A stretch of 64,000 nucleotides of DNA from Terfezia claveryi (lineage: Eukaryota; Ascomycota; Pezizomycetes; Pezizales; Pezizaceae), in assembly GCA_015179025.1 (NCBI GenBank), contig WHUX01000256.1, positions 1 to 64,000 on the forward strand, read 5' to 3'. The translations under genes were made by a program, and so were the position numbers. Under the pieces are notes generated by a model. The model saw only the letters and a list, made by a program, of their open reading frames with translations, searched no databases and had not been told where the DNA came from. This document shows, piece by piece, positions 1-10,429 of the stretch (position 1 is the first letter of the stretch; each line of letters starts with the position of its first letter).

Positions 1-192
1 TGACTTGTTCCACCTCCCTATCGAAGTGTTGTTTTCCTCGGAAACAGTGTCATCTAGGGCCTCGTTAGGGAATTGGTGGAACGTTAGGCTCAGGGCGGGT
101 GTATCATCTGAATCTACTGTATCATTGAAGATTGTTGCCGTATCACCTTCCTCCTCTGAATCCCAGATTACCGAATCGGGGAGGAAGCCTAG

Positions 193-696
193 CTATAGTG
201 CATCCTCCTCAAGTGTTGTTGTCGGTAGTGGGGTCTTGCGGGTTGATTTTGTCGTAGGTTTGGTTGTGGTGTCAGATCCCATATCTGAGTCGGAGTCTTC
301 CCCGCTTCCGATGGCGGCGATGTACTCTTGTGAGTCTGGAATTTCGATTTCTTTATGGAGGGAATGACTCGGGTGGTTGTGTACTGTGATTGAGTCCTCG
401 ATCTTTTCGTTTACAGGGTCTAGTGCTAGAATTGCCATTGTTGGATTCCTTAAAGCTTCTTCAATTTGGTCCAAAGTGCCTTCTTTAGTGAACTCTGGGA
501 GGTCGTTCGAGTTCGATTCAAGTAGTTGATGGCCTCTAGCTATCGCTGTGTTCATTCGTTCTGCTGTGACATTAATTGCCCTGAACGCATCGAAGCTGTT
601 TAGAGTCCTATAAGCTACACCCCCTATAATAATGACCAGGTGCCCGCTGTCCCTCCAGCCCAGAGTGACTGGGTGGAACATGCGTTTTGGGCTCAT
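193..696 (-). CDS. unrecognised 167-codon ORF with acidic tail
   Basis: I do not recognise this protein. The frame opens with ATG at 696-694. The first two thirds mix hydrophobic and polar residues; the last third is rich in Asp, Glu, Ser and Thr and ends in a Thr/Pro/Lys stretch. The TAG at 195-193 is not a convincing end, because the same frame stays open to the window edge for about 64 more codons and is again acidic. The ORF may therefore be the N-terminal part of a longer gene or retroelement gene with one premature stop. A LINE 3' tail begins about 80 bp upstream of its start. Its function is unknown. Confidence 0.4.
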   Translation of the reverse strand: MSPKRMFHPVTLGWRDSGHLVIIIGGVAYRTLNSFDAFRAINVTAERMNTAIARGHQLLESNSNDLPEFTKEGTLDQIEEALRNPTMAILALDPVNEKIEDSITVHNHPSHSLHKEIEIPDSQEYIAAIGSGEDSDSDMGSDTTTKPTTKSTRKTPLPTTTLEEDAL

Positions 697-773
697 GAGT
701 GTCCCCTGCGCTTGTATGGCACGTGACAGTGTGGCGTTGTGGACCGCGGGTGCCGTGTGGCGAAAGGGTGATC

Positions 774-965
774 TTTTTTTTTTTTTTTAAATACTCAGTA
801 CTCCTATGCAGCCCCGTAGGGGGCTATGAGGAGGAAAGGGTAATAGGTTGTGTCCAAACTATACCCCGCTAGCGTGGTATGGTTTCGAGTCGTTATTGGT
901 CCGCGCTCGGTGTGGGAGTTATCTTTTTGCTGATTGGCTCCTGGTGATGTGATCAATATAGCTCT
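774..965 (-). mobile_element. LINE 3' terminus (Tad1-like family), poly(A) at 774-788
   Basis: A T15 run is followed by the complement of a 3' end seen many times in this window (GAGTACTGAGTATTT then A-tail) and by a short GC hairpin around CCCCGTAGGGGG. Other copies with the same end lie near 33.4, 33.9, 41.36, 48.13, 52.56 and 56.85 kb. Only the 3' untranslated part is present, so this is a 5'-truncated insertion. The right boundary is approximate. Confidence 0.6.
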
Positions 966-1212
966 GCCGTCTACGTGGCGAACACACGATACAGTGTGGG
1001 CCAGAAGAATTGCAGGATTTCGTGAGTTTTCAGAACTGGAACGGCGGGGGAAAGTATGAAGATGGGGACTTGGAGATATGAAACTGGGATATGTTGTGCT
1101 CTACGTCGAGCTCTCTTGAAAGAACTTGTTTTGGTGCCCGGGGCCTTGTGTGTGCAAAGATATGAACAAATCCGCACTTTTTTGAATGAAATTGGATGGC
1201 TTGCGTAATATA

Positions 1213-1448
1213 ATGGCGAGCGAGGCAAGCAAGGCAAGCAAGGCGAGCAGGGCAAGCGAGGCAGGCAAGGCAAGCAAGGCGAGCAGGGCAGACAAGGCAA
1301 GCAAGGCAAGCAAGGCAAGCAGGGCAAGCGAGGCAGGCAAGGCAAGCAAAGCGAGCAGGGCACGCGAGGCAGGCAAGGCAAGCAAGGCGAGCAGGGCAGG
1401 CAAAGCGAGCAAGGCAAGCAAAGCGAGCAAGGTAAGCGAGGCGAGCAG
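1213..1448. repeat. minisatellite of GGCAAGCAAGGCGAGCA-type units
   Basis: About 235 bp of imperfect 5-10 bp units built from GCAAGCAAGGC, GCGAGCAGGGC and GCAGGCAAGGC. All six frames are open or nearly so, which gives artificial Lys-Ala-Ser or Leu-Pro-Cys ORFs. I see no promoter or coding signal. Confidence 0.85.
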
Positions 1449-1587
1449 GCGACTTGAGCGAGACCAGAGTCTAGATGGGAGGCGACATATCCAAATGCAG
1501 GTGTGAGGCAGTCTGAGCTACACTCGTGCAGATATTCGGGAAAGAGGTATTTATTGCCTAGAACAACTAGATACAGGACATGATGGA

Positions 1588-1912
1588 GAGAATCAGACAT
1601 CTCGAACATGCGAATTCAGACATCTCCGACATGAGCATTCAGACATCTTCGGCATGAGCATTCAGACATCTCCGGCATGAGCATTCAGACATCTCCGGCA
1701 TGAGCATTCAGACATCTCCGGCATGTGTATTCACACATCTCGAACATGCGAATTCAGACATCTCCGACATGAGCATTTAGACATCTCCGGCATGAGCATT
1801 CAGACATCTCCGGCATGTGTATTCAGACATCTCGAACATGCGAATTCAGACATCTCCGGCATATGTATTCACACATCTTGAACATGTGAATTCAGACATC
1901 TCCGGCATAAGT
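1588..1912. repeat. 23-bp tandem array, about 14 copies
   Basis: Unit ATTCAGACATCTCCGGCATG plus AGC/TGT, repeated at 22-24 bp spacing from about 1588 to 1912. Two variants alternate in a higher-order pattern: CTCCGGCATG and CTCGAACATGCG. No coding content. Confidence 0.9.
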
Positions 1913-2092
1913 ATTCATGCTCGGGCTAGATTCTGTCCAATATGGTCCAGATGCTTGCTTCTAGATCCTCAGAGCGAGCTGAACAAGCTCCATAACTACC
2001 AAACAAACGAGCCTATATTGCTGCGAGCGAGCTTATATTGCCTCGAGCTTATATTGCTCCGTGCATTCAACTACCACTGTATTATAGTCTCG

Positions 2093-2431
2093 GAGCAGTG
2101 ATTTGCTCCTAGAGCAGGATTTTCTTTGGCTATTCTTTTTAACCTGTGAACTAGGGAACTAGCAAGCTATTCCGGAGTTCAGGTGTACATATATGATAGT
2201 TGGAGGGGAGTGGGGGGGGGGTGGGTCATGAGCGCTAATACATAGGATATCAACTATCCACTTCTTGGAGCAGCGATTTGCTCCCGGAGCAAGATTTTCT
2301 TTGGCTATCTGATTAACCTGTGAATTAGGGAGCTAGCAAGCTATTCCGGAGTTCAGGTGTACATTTATGATAGTTGGGGGGGGGGCAAGAGGGGAGGTTA
2401 TAAGCGCCTAGACATAGGATATCAACTATAC
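2093..2431. repeat. tandem duplication of a ~165-bp segment
   Basis: 2093-2257 is repeated at 2266-2431 with about 85-90% identity (shared start GGAGCAG.GATTTGCTCC, shared end CATAGGATATCAACTAT). Each copy holds a variable G-run (TGGGGGGGG) that differs in length between copies. No gene is seen in either copy. Confidence 0.8.
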
Positions 2432-2494
2432 AGTGTTACAGTCTTGAAGCAGCGATTTGATCAGCAATTGGGCACAAGTGGATCTATTTGTAGA

Positions 2495-2600
2495 GGAATA
2501 GGGCAGTATGGGCTCGCTCGGGGCAGTATGGGCTTGCTGGGAGCAGTATAAGCTCGCTCGCAGCAGTATAGGCTTGTATTCAGTAGAGGCTTGTATTACA
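2495..2600. repeat. short tandem repeats of GGCAGTATGGGCTTGCT type
   Basis: Five or six imperfect units of about 19-20 bp carrying GCAGTATRRGCTYGCT or GCAGTATAGGCTTGTATT. Related words (GAGCTTATATTGC) occur upstream at 2012-2060. Confidence 0.6.
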
Positions 2601-2808
2601 TATTCTGCTCCGAAGCCACTAGCCTATTGCATAGCGTGTTGGCATTGTGCTCCGAACTCGGAGCTGAATTAGAGTCAATTTCGGAGGTGTTTACTACCAG
2701 ACTCTTAGCTGGCGCAGCAGAAATAATTATTTCGCGACAGATACCTAGAGTCTTGGCACGAGAACAGGCCGTCTCATAGTATAAGGCTCCATAGATGTAC
2801 AAACTTCA

Positions 2809-3415
2809 AAAAAAAAAAAAAAAAAAGCAGACAGCGATAAGACAGTGATAGGAGACAGCACAGTAGCAACAGCGATAAGATAGTGATAGGAGACAGCGAT
2901 AGCAGACAGTAGTGACAGCAAAGACAAAATATAGCTATGAAAGAAGGTGTGCAGCACAAAGTAAGGTATACAGAACAATTAAGTTGAACTTCAGTGATTG
3001 ACATTAGCAACATTCAGGAGCATATTTCTTTCAACATGATGCCAAGACCCTACTGCTACGCCACGCTGGCCGAAGGCTATGACTCAGCCGGTCAAGACTC
3101 TCGCCTAGTAACACACAGCCAAACAGCGCTATAGAGGTACTTCTCGTCCTAGCGGAGAGAACGTACACTGTGTGACCGGGATATCGAGAGCTTCCAAATG
3201 AGCAAAGCGGAGCCCATAATAGTGGGAAAAAGGAGGGGAATGGACCTCAAAATGAGTGGAAGTATATTCAAAAGGCCATGTGAGAAGCCTCTGCTAGGAT
3301 TGAAAGAGAAAGTCGTGATATCTCCAAAAATCATCCCATATCGCTATTGTAAGGGAGAGTTCTCCAAAATCGCCCCCCATTAAAGATATGCCCGCCCAAA
3401 ACGCAGAACATCATT
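2809..3415. other. A-tract and AGCGATAAGACAGTGATAGG repeats, then featureless sequence
   Basis: A run of about 18 A (2809-2826) is followed by an AG/GA-rich imperfect repeat (2828-2925; AGCGATARGAYAGTGATAGGAGAC, about three units). The A-tract may be the tail of a retroposed copy, but the preceding bases do not match the LINE end found elsewhere in the window. I see no supported gene from 2930 to 3415. Confidence 0.4.
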
Positions 3416-3435
3416 CTGACGTTAGCTAACGTCAG
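3416..3435. promoter_or_regulatory. perfect 20-bp palindrome with two TGACGT sites
   Basis: CTGACGTTAGCTAACGTCAG is its own reverse complement. It contains two inverted TGACGT half-sites, the core bound by CREB/ATF-type bZIP factors. It lies about 180 bp upstream of the ATG of the PD-(D/E)XK pseudogene at 3618. A role as the promoter element of that gene is an inference. Confidence 0.35.
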
Positions 3436-3617
3436 AGGAAGTACTATAACAGCCAAAAACCCGCCAAAAACGTCATCACAAGCACTAACATATGCCACCC
3501 GACTTAGTGAAAACCCGATTTAACAAGCAAGAAAATCTCCATTCCCACCATAGCGCCCCTTGAGCCCGTCCACCTACAACAGCTGTGCTTGCTTTACTGA
3601 ACACACAACATCCTACC

Positions 3618-5786
3618 ATGTCTCTAGCACAGTTGGACGTGCGCTATCGTCGTTCCGACACAGCTGCACCTCCTCATCAAGTCTCAGTAAGTCGCGGTGT
3701 TCATGCTCCACCATCGGCATCGGGCCCAAGAATTCTGCGTCCTACTTCCGAGGGCCGATTCCCGAGGTTACAGTCAGTGCCAGAAGGTCCACATCTCAAC
3801 CCTGGTAGATTTCCTACAACAACCACCTGTGTGAGCTCTATACGTTCAACACCACATGTGAGAAGCAATGGTATGCCACTACCATCATCTATAGCCATTT
3901 TACAAACCTTGCCCACCCCCTCACCAAGCAGTCCGCCCTGCCCCGCCGATAGTCCGCAGCCACTATCTCTCCACCCTCTATCAATACTCTCATCTCTTGA
4001 ACCCGCAGTCGGACCCTGCACCCCAGTTGCCTCAAAGTGTTCGGCATCATCCTCTCGAACACTTTAAGCCCTGCCACCGTTAGTTCCTTAGGCGAAACCG
4101 CCGTTTGCCAACCCATGTACATCCAACTTTGCGATTTAACGCCCCCGCTACTCCTTGAACTTATACAATTCTATGGTCAAGACTATATCATACTCCATGT
4201 TTCGTGCATCCAATTCGAACACTGGCTCAGCTTATATCCCGAACTTGAGAATGACAGGAACCGCGAAAACAACTGGTTGAGATATATGCATGCCGAAGTC
4301 TCCATTGACCAAGGAGTTTCTGTTCCAGGGCTCATTGTCAAATGCATGCCTTCAGCATATCATGATTCATGCTCGACTTTTTTAATCGAAGAGACTATTG
4401 GTGGATTGCACTGCATATGAAAAAATGGGCCAAAAGCATTTGGCCTAAGTTGCTTCACAAATACAGGTATCTATCACTTGCTTCATATTCAATCATCACA
4501 TGTCACTCTAATCTCGTATCCATATAGCCTTTCACAACTTCACCAACTACGCAAGCAATCTCAGTTCTACTACAGGAAAGACACCAGACATGGTCATTGT
4601 GGTGGGGGATTTACGCTTTCCGACCATTGCTATTGAGGTTGGGTTTTCGGAGCAATGGGCATTACTTTTGGAAGATGCAAGATTATTTCTCATAGGAATG
4701 AGGGGGATAACAAAATTTATAGTTTTGATACACTTAGCAGAGGAGATAGCAAAAGGAGAGTACATGAACTATCTTACAGGCGAAAAGGTGAAATGTTGGA
4801 AAGCAAAGGAGGCGCAGTTTAGGGGGCTGGAAATGTTGTTTGGGGAGGTTGGGAGTGCTGGGGATGATAAAGGGTCTGCGAGTGATGAAGGGTCTACAAG
4901 TGATGAAAAGGATTGTGGTAATGAACACAATAGAGGCACCAAAGAGGGTTCGACTAGCAAGGAATACAATACCTGCAAGTTCTACAGTAATGGGCTACAT
5001 ATAGAGAATATACAAACCATACTTATCCCTCCTCTACCGCCGAATATAGAAGATATCAATAATCAGCACCTCTTTGATGATTTGCACTATCAACTAACAA
5101 TATACTTCCTTACTGCCGAGGTACAGGGAACTTTTCTCCCCCCTCTTCTTGAGCTACTATCAGCAATGCTCTATTATTACCACCTCTGTGACACATCCTC
5201 CCCTGTGGCTCCAGATGCCAACAATGAGACAGATACCACCCTATTCTACCAAACAAATATCCCTTTCATGGAGCAAGATTTGCCTATCCCTGAGGCTAGC
5301 TTTGAACTAGAACTCGGCAAATTATACCCTGCTCTATTCTCAGAAGGACATATTGGTGTAGAGGTTCCTAAGCTAGTACAAAAACTTATTTTGAATGAAG
5401 AAAAGATTGTCTATAATTTAGTTGTTTTAGGTATAGAGATTGTATATACTAAGAAGAAGATAGAGGAAGACTAAGTGACAGTATATGCTAGGAGGGTTGT
5501 TAAGGCATGGTGTTATGGTATGAGGAGAGAGGAGAAGAAAGCGAGAGAATTAAGGTAGTGGGAGGAGTGGAGAGGGGGTAGGGACTTGCATACAAGAAAG
5601 ATGTGGAAGAGGGTAGTACATTAGACAGAGGATTTAGCAGGCTCGAGGAATGTTTTTATAAAAGTGAAGCAGGTATGGGTGGAGGTCAAGACTGAGAAGT
5701 GTGGGGGTCGTGAGGAGGTAAAAAAACAGGAGGAGGAAGTAGATGATGAGGATGATATTACTAAAGATGGAAATTGGACACTATAA
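3618..5786 (+). pseudogene. PD-(D/E)XK nuclease-like protein, decayed paralogue of the 28.3-30.4 kb gene
   Basis: The Pro/Ser-rich N-terminus starts at ATG 3618. The conserved domain is read in another frame from about 4001 (..CDLTPPLLLELIQ.., ..VKCMPSAYHD..), so there is a frame change near 4001-4067. An in-frame TGA follows at 4418-4420. Exon 2 (4528 on) carries TPDMVIV, then RFPTIAIEVGFSE and a basic/acidic tail. The TAA at 5472-5474 is again followed by homologous frame (KAW..RREEKKARELR) with two more stops, ending at TAA 5786. The PD...EVGF pair matches the 28.3-kb gene (PDLCIKV...WEVGFSQS) and, in layout, restriction-endonuclease-like folds. Lys is absent after E-x. The stops fit C-to-T damage, so the copy is dead or dying. 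Its substrate is unknown. Confidence 0.55.
4467..4527 (+). other. predicted 61-nt spliceosomal intron
   Basis: The intron is GTATCT...CATATAG with a CTAAT branch-like word (CACTCTAATCTC) about 15-20 nt before the acceptor. Splicing joins ..FTNTA to ..FHNFTNYAS and keeps exon 2 in the frame of the PD motif. The length is typical for a filamentous fungus. The donor lacks the preferred G at position 5. Confidence 0.5.
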
Positions 5787-6371
5787 AGAGAATAGATTGG
5801 AATTCCTCTTATAGGTTTGTTGCCTCAGTACTTATGTAAATTTATTTACATAACTAAAGAATTAGATTAGATTTTCAGTTCATTAGAGATAAATTACTGT
5901 TTGCTATAGGTACTGCATTAGAAAAATATAGGATACTGTATTAATTCGGAAGTAAGAATGCTATCTTATTCATAAATGGGCAGTTGGAGGGGCCTTAAAT
6001 TTATTGTCTTATATACAATACTAGCTTAAACACAAAGTACTTTCTTATAAAAGAATTTCCAGGGGAAAAAAAAAAAAATTCTGAAACAATGCTCATAGTA
6101 GTATAATTGGCTTTAGTCATATGATCTCCTCCCCAAGTGTAATTGTCATATTGAATAGCCTCTCCTTTAGTGATATAATCTCCCTACTCATCATTACTTA
6201 CGTCCATGTCTTACTCATCATCTAAATACTTAAGGTCCATCATATGTCTGCTTGCCAGATTTTCATAGTTACAAAACAGTGGTTACTTGAGATTTTTGCC
6301 TCGCATGTTGACCAGCATAAGGTGCCTGTAGAATTAACATATTAGAACAAGTGATGGTGATAATTGAAAGC
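5787..6371. other. AT-rich gene-free flank of chromovirus I
   Basis: About 70% A+T, stops in all frames, no recognisable repeat. It looks like RIP-mutated intergenic or repeat DNA. It ends in AACTG (6372-6376), the left target-site duplication of chromovirus I. Confidence 0.5.
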
Positions 6372-6376
6372 AACTG

Positions 6377-7015
6377 TATAAAGTGTTGTTAGGGAGACTG
6401 GAAGATCAAATTAGATTAGATAAGGATCTAATCTAATCAGATAATCTTAGAATAGTAATATATACTACAAAGTAGATTACTAATAGTATATTATTGATTC
6501 TCACTATTAAAGTTATTATCAGTAGTATAAGATTACTGTAATAGGTAAAGTAGTAGAGGAGTACCAAAGGCACTTAGAAGATTAACTAGTGGAACTTCTA
6601 TATTGATTGTACTCTAACTATGTTCTGAGTTCTAACTCTCTATCCAACTGAAGGGAAATTCAGGGGACTAAATGTATTTCCAACGGAGTAGTGCTAGGGC
6701 AGTGCTGAGGTAGTGCACTATCATCTGACCCTTACATGTAATTAAAATCAGCATCATTTGATCCTCTAAATAGTACTTCCAAATACTATTTAGTACAAAA
6801 TAGGTTAAGTCTTAACTTTGACTTATACATGTGAAAGCATATGAAAGAATATGAAAGCATGTGATAATATATAAAAGCATGTAAAATATTAGCAAGGCAG
6901 ATAGCACATAGAATGTTGTGTGTTTTGAGATGCTTGCTGAGTAAGAAAATATATAAGAAATACATTTGTGAGGGAGAGGGTTAGTTATAGGGTATAAGTA
7001 AGCCACTTTCTTAGA
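6377..7015 (-). repeat. 3' LTR of chromovirus I
   Basis: 639 bp, reading TATAAAGTGTTGTTAG...CACTTTCTTAGA on the plus strand. The unmutated ends seen in other copies are TGTAAAG and CTTCCTTACA. It holds six 10-bp CATGTGAAAG-type units. The end mutations (TG to TA, CA to GA) are partly RIP-like. Confidence 0.85.
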
Positions 7016-7460
7016 TGCCTCCCTATTTAGATAAAAACTCCATTCTAGGAAATAAACAGGGTCTGGATTTATGTACATTAGTAGTTAACATTCAATCCAT
7101 AATACCTATTGTTTTTATCCTTGTAGGAACTACTCTCACTTACTCCTGTATCATACCTTATATTATCATACTCTTGCTTGAAATCCTTAATAATAGGAAT
7201 GTCATCAAAATACTGACTAATTACCTTTTGTAGTTGTCTTTCCTTAAAGAAATGTATAAGTATTCATTAGGGTAAGTCCACCTCTTTCTCTTTGCCTTTG
7301 TCAATCTTGACTGCATTAGATGAAACAGGGGTAGCAAGGACTTTCTTTCTTTCATTGTCAATCATCTCCAAGGTTTCTTTCCTTGTCTTATTTTTGCCAA
7401 GCTTTTTCTCACTAACCTTTCTCTTTTTGTAAGTTGCTTACTTACTTCCAGTCAACTAGA

Positions 7461-8929
7461 ATTGTTTTTTCAATGACTCATCAATACCATCAGCATATAC
7501 CCACTCATTATACTTATGAGGCTATCCCTTCCATTTCACCTTATACTATAACTTTCCTGTTCCAGGTTGTGACCTGAATTCCAATACTCTTTCTACCTCA
7601 TACCTATCTTCCTTAACTAGTCCTGGTTGTTCCAGAGTCCTGGAAGGGAATAGTTGTATTGGTTTAGGGAAGAAGTGTTTCAGAAGTGAGGTGTGGAAGG
7701 AATTGTTGATATTATTGAGGTCAGGGAAGTTAGTGAAGTCAAGTTTAGCATTTTGACTCTATGGTAAATATTTGGTAATGGTGAAGGGGCCTATCCATTT
7801 AGAGGATAGTTTGGAGGAGTGGTACCTTGCTGGTAGGTTTTTTATTGATAGCATCACCTGATCATTGACTTGGTAATCAGGAGAGGCTCTTCTGTGTTTG
7901 TTGGCTTGCTAAATTTGGTCCTTTTTTGCCTTAGTAAGGTTTTCAGCAACCTGGTAAAATCTGGTTGTAGGGTTTGAATAGGTAGGTATAGGGTGAGGTA
8001 GGATAGGTACAGACAAATTAGGCTGGTATCCTGGCTTGGTAAATAAAGGGGGGTGTCCTCTTGTGGTACTAACTCTTACATTTACCTCTGTTTGAACAGA
8101 AGGTGTGGCTTGTACCCAATTCATCCCTTGTTTCAGCTTCTTAGCTACAAACATAGGAATAATTGTCCTATTTTTTCTTTTACTTATCCTATCAGTTTGG
8201 GGGTGATATGTGAAAGATGCTTTATGCAAAATTCCATTTTTCTGTATCCAATCTTGAAATGTAGTAGACATAAACAAGGGGTCTTGGTTAGAAACAATTT
8301 CATAAGGAAATCCCACATTAGGCTTAATGAATCTTTTAAAGATATCAATAACTCCTAATATGTCAACATTATCTGCAATAGGAAGTAGAAATGTGAAATA
8401 AGAATGCCTATCAGTTATGACTAATAACTTATGAAATGTCAACATGTGAGGCTTATCATTAATAGGAGTTCTGTAACCAAGAGTAAATTCAATACATGAA
8501 ATCATAACAGGTTCCTTACTAAGAAAATCCATAGCCATACTACCACATGATCTAGCAGGCACATTAAGAGGAGTCAGGAATCCTGTGGGTTTCTATGTAG
8601 ATCCTTTGGTGATTTGGCAGGTTTCACAACTCCTCACAAATTCTTCAACTTGCTTATAAAAATCTTGAAAGATGTACTTATTGGTAAGCTCATATACTGT
8701 TTTTACAAGGCCTCCATATCCAGTGGTAACATGTGTTTGTTGGATAAGGGCTTCAGAGGCAGGGTTACCTTTAACTTGTAGTCCTTTAGAAATAACTATC
8801 CTCCAAGCAAAATTCTTCAGCAGGTACATGAACCTATCTTGTACCTTTGCTGTAGGTACCTATTCTCCTCTTTTAACTCTTAAGTATAGGTGTCTATATA
8901 CTGTATCTTTTTCCATCTCTTTTCTATAA
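7461..8929 (-). pseudogene. chromovirus I integrase and chromodomain (decayed)
   Basis: Reading leftward there is an H2C2 zinc finger (QTHVTTGYGG ... CETC, 8593-8829) and the DDE core (8562-7909) with MDF and SNQDPLF. The third acidic residue is lost: the expected SER reads SKR (HPQTDRISKRKNRT), a G-to-A change. A GPY/F-like stretch (SKWIGPFTITKYL, about 7640-7880) follows, then a chromodomain (RYEVERVLEFRS...YKVKWKG.PHKYNEW, 7607-7461) with two TGG-type positions now stops. Integrase joins cDNA to chromatin and the chromodomain would target it. This copy cannot work. The sequence right of 8829 runs in frame into the zinc-finger module. Confidence 0.75.
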
Positions 8930-10295
8930 TGCAATTCCAACTCATGATCTCTTATCTACTCAGTAATTACCAAATCTGGTTCCATGCTCTTTTTATTATT
9001 ATCCTGGACTCCTAGTGTCTTTTTCAAGTGGTCACTATTATGGAAGGGCTTATTGAGAGCCTTCAGATTATTTTTTCTAGTGTTATAGGAGCTGACAAAG
9101 TTTTTGTTTAGGTTATGGTAACTAAGATAATACTTGCATCTTGGTATCTCCTTTCCTCCTGTAGTAGTAACTTTTGGGAGTCCTGGGCATAGGTGAGACT
9201 AGTGGCTATCTTTGTTGCATATGATGCATTTTCTGATGGTGTCTGTTGGTAGTGGATAGAGTTTGTTGTCAAGGGGGCATTTGTTGCTGAGGTGAATGGT
9301 TTCCATGTAGTTGGTCCATCTAGGAGGAGGAAATTTGATACCTTTGGGCAATCCTCCTTAAAATGTCCAAATGCCTAATATTTGTCACAAAGATTAATAC
9401 CAGGATCTTTGTTGTTGCATTGGGTATGTGTGTAGCCATTTTTACCATGTAGGGAACAAAACTGCTGTGTCTGAGTTTTGTTGAGGAAAGATAGGAGGAT
9501 TGGATCCTCAAGGGAGGTGTCAGGAAGGAAGCTGACAGAAGATGCAGGTGAGGCTCCTGGAGGAGGAGGAGGCTAAAAGTGCACCTTCTTGTTGTCTGCC
9601 TTATCCTTGCACTCAGGTGAGGCTGCCCTTCTCTTCAAGATGCCTTCAAGAGTAAGGTTCCACTCCTGAAGGTTTTCCACAACCACAGAACCCCTGTCAG
9701 CCCTTCCCAAGGACTGTTCTATTTATTCTGTAGTCATTAGTTCCCTAGCTCTTTCTCATTCCTCAGGTTCATCTGAGTCAGAGGATTGATCCACAAGATC
9801 TATTCCTGTGGGTCCTCTGCCTCAGGGGCAGCAAGAGTGGACGGAGAGGATGTACTAGGTCTTTTATTAATTACTACTTCAAACTTGGGTTTACTTGTAA
9901 CTGACCTTCCTCTCTCTTCATCCTCTTGTTGTTGCTATTGGGCCTGGGCCCTAGTGGTAATGGCAGCAGTTTAGACTACTGCTGGCTCCTGTTGGAGCTG
10001 TCTGAGCCTGAAATTTCTTTGTGGGTATTAGATTCATCAGGTTCAGGGTCATCCTCAACTATGGCTTTGTACCTTTCAGCTTCAAAGACTGCATTCAGGC
10101 CTACTTTATCATGCCAGACAGGCCTGGTGCCATCAACCTCCTGCACCTATCTTGGTGGGAAGTTGGTTGTGGTGATTTGGAGAGGAGAGAGTCTCCTTCT
10201 CCTTTGGATAGTATTGGGAGATTGTCTCCCAAGGATTGGTAGAGACACTGGTCTCCTAGTAGCTCTCTAATCCTAAGCTGTTGTGGGGAAGGCAT
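8930..10295 (-). pseudogene. chromovirus I: extra zinc-finger, Gag-like module between RNase H and integrase
   Basis: The module starts at ATG 10295 (MPSPQQLRIRELLG..). Its first ~64 codons are open and it then continues with stops that all fit CAA/CAG/CGA to TAA/TAG/TGA. After a Pro-rich stretch come three Cys/His clusters: FCSLHGKNGYTHTQC, NLC-DKY-AFGHFKEDC and KCIICNKDSH-SHLC, the last two with CCHC (C-x2-C-x4-H-x4-C) spacing. Next comes PRCKYYLSYHNLN and a linker into the integrase zinc finger. The element already has a normal Gag with a CCHC knuckle upstream of its protease, so this is a second nucleic-acid-binding module in an unusual place. Whether it is a domain of Pol or a captured gag is open. 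Confidence 0.55.
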
Positions 10296-10429
10296 GGTGG
10301 CTGGTAGAGAATGTGGGGGAGGAGTTTTCTTGAAAGTTTGTATTAGGATAGAGAGGTGGTTGCTTACTACTAGATGTTGTAGTAAAGAAGTTGTGTAGTG
10401 AGAAGACTATCTAGTAGAGGGGAATTAGA

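Noticed and set aside
1101..1609. Cys-Leu-Pro, Leu-Ala or Lys-Ala-Ser repeat ORFs
   Set aside because: These are products of the 1213-1448 minisatellite. Several frames are open at once, which argues against coding.
2357..3013. Short ORFs between 2.36 and 3.01 kb
   Set aside because: They are confined to repeats and A/G-rich DNA, lack conserved motifs, and several use non-ATG starts.
3020..3140. tRNA-like or SINE head after the A-tract
   Set aside because: No cloverleaf or A/B box pair could be formed from the GC-rich stretch at 3040-3110.
4418..4527. A second intron removing the TGA at 4418-4420
   Set aside because: The only GT-AG pair that would remove it is about 36 nt, too short for a normal fungal intron; a premature stop is simpler.
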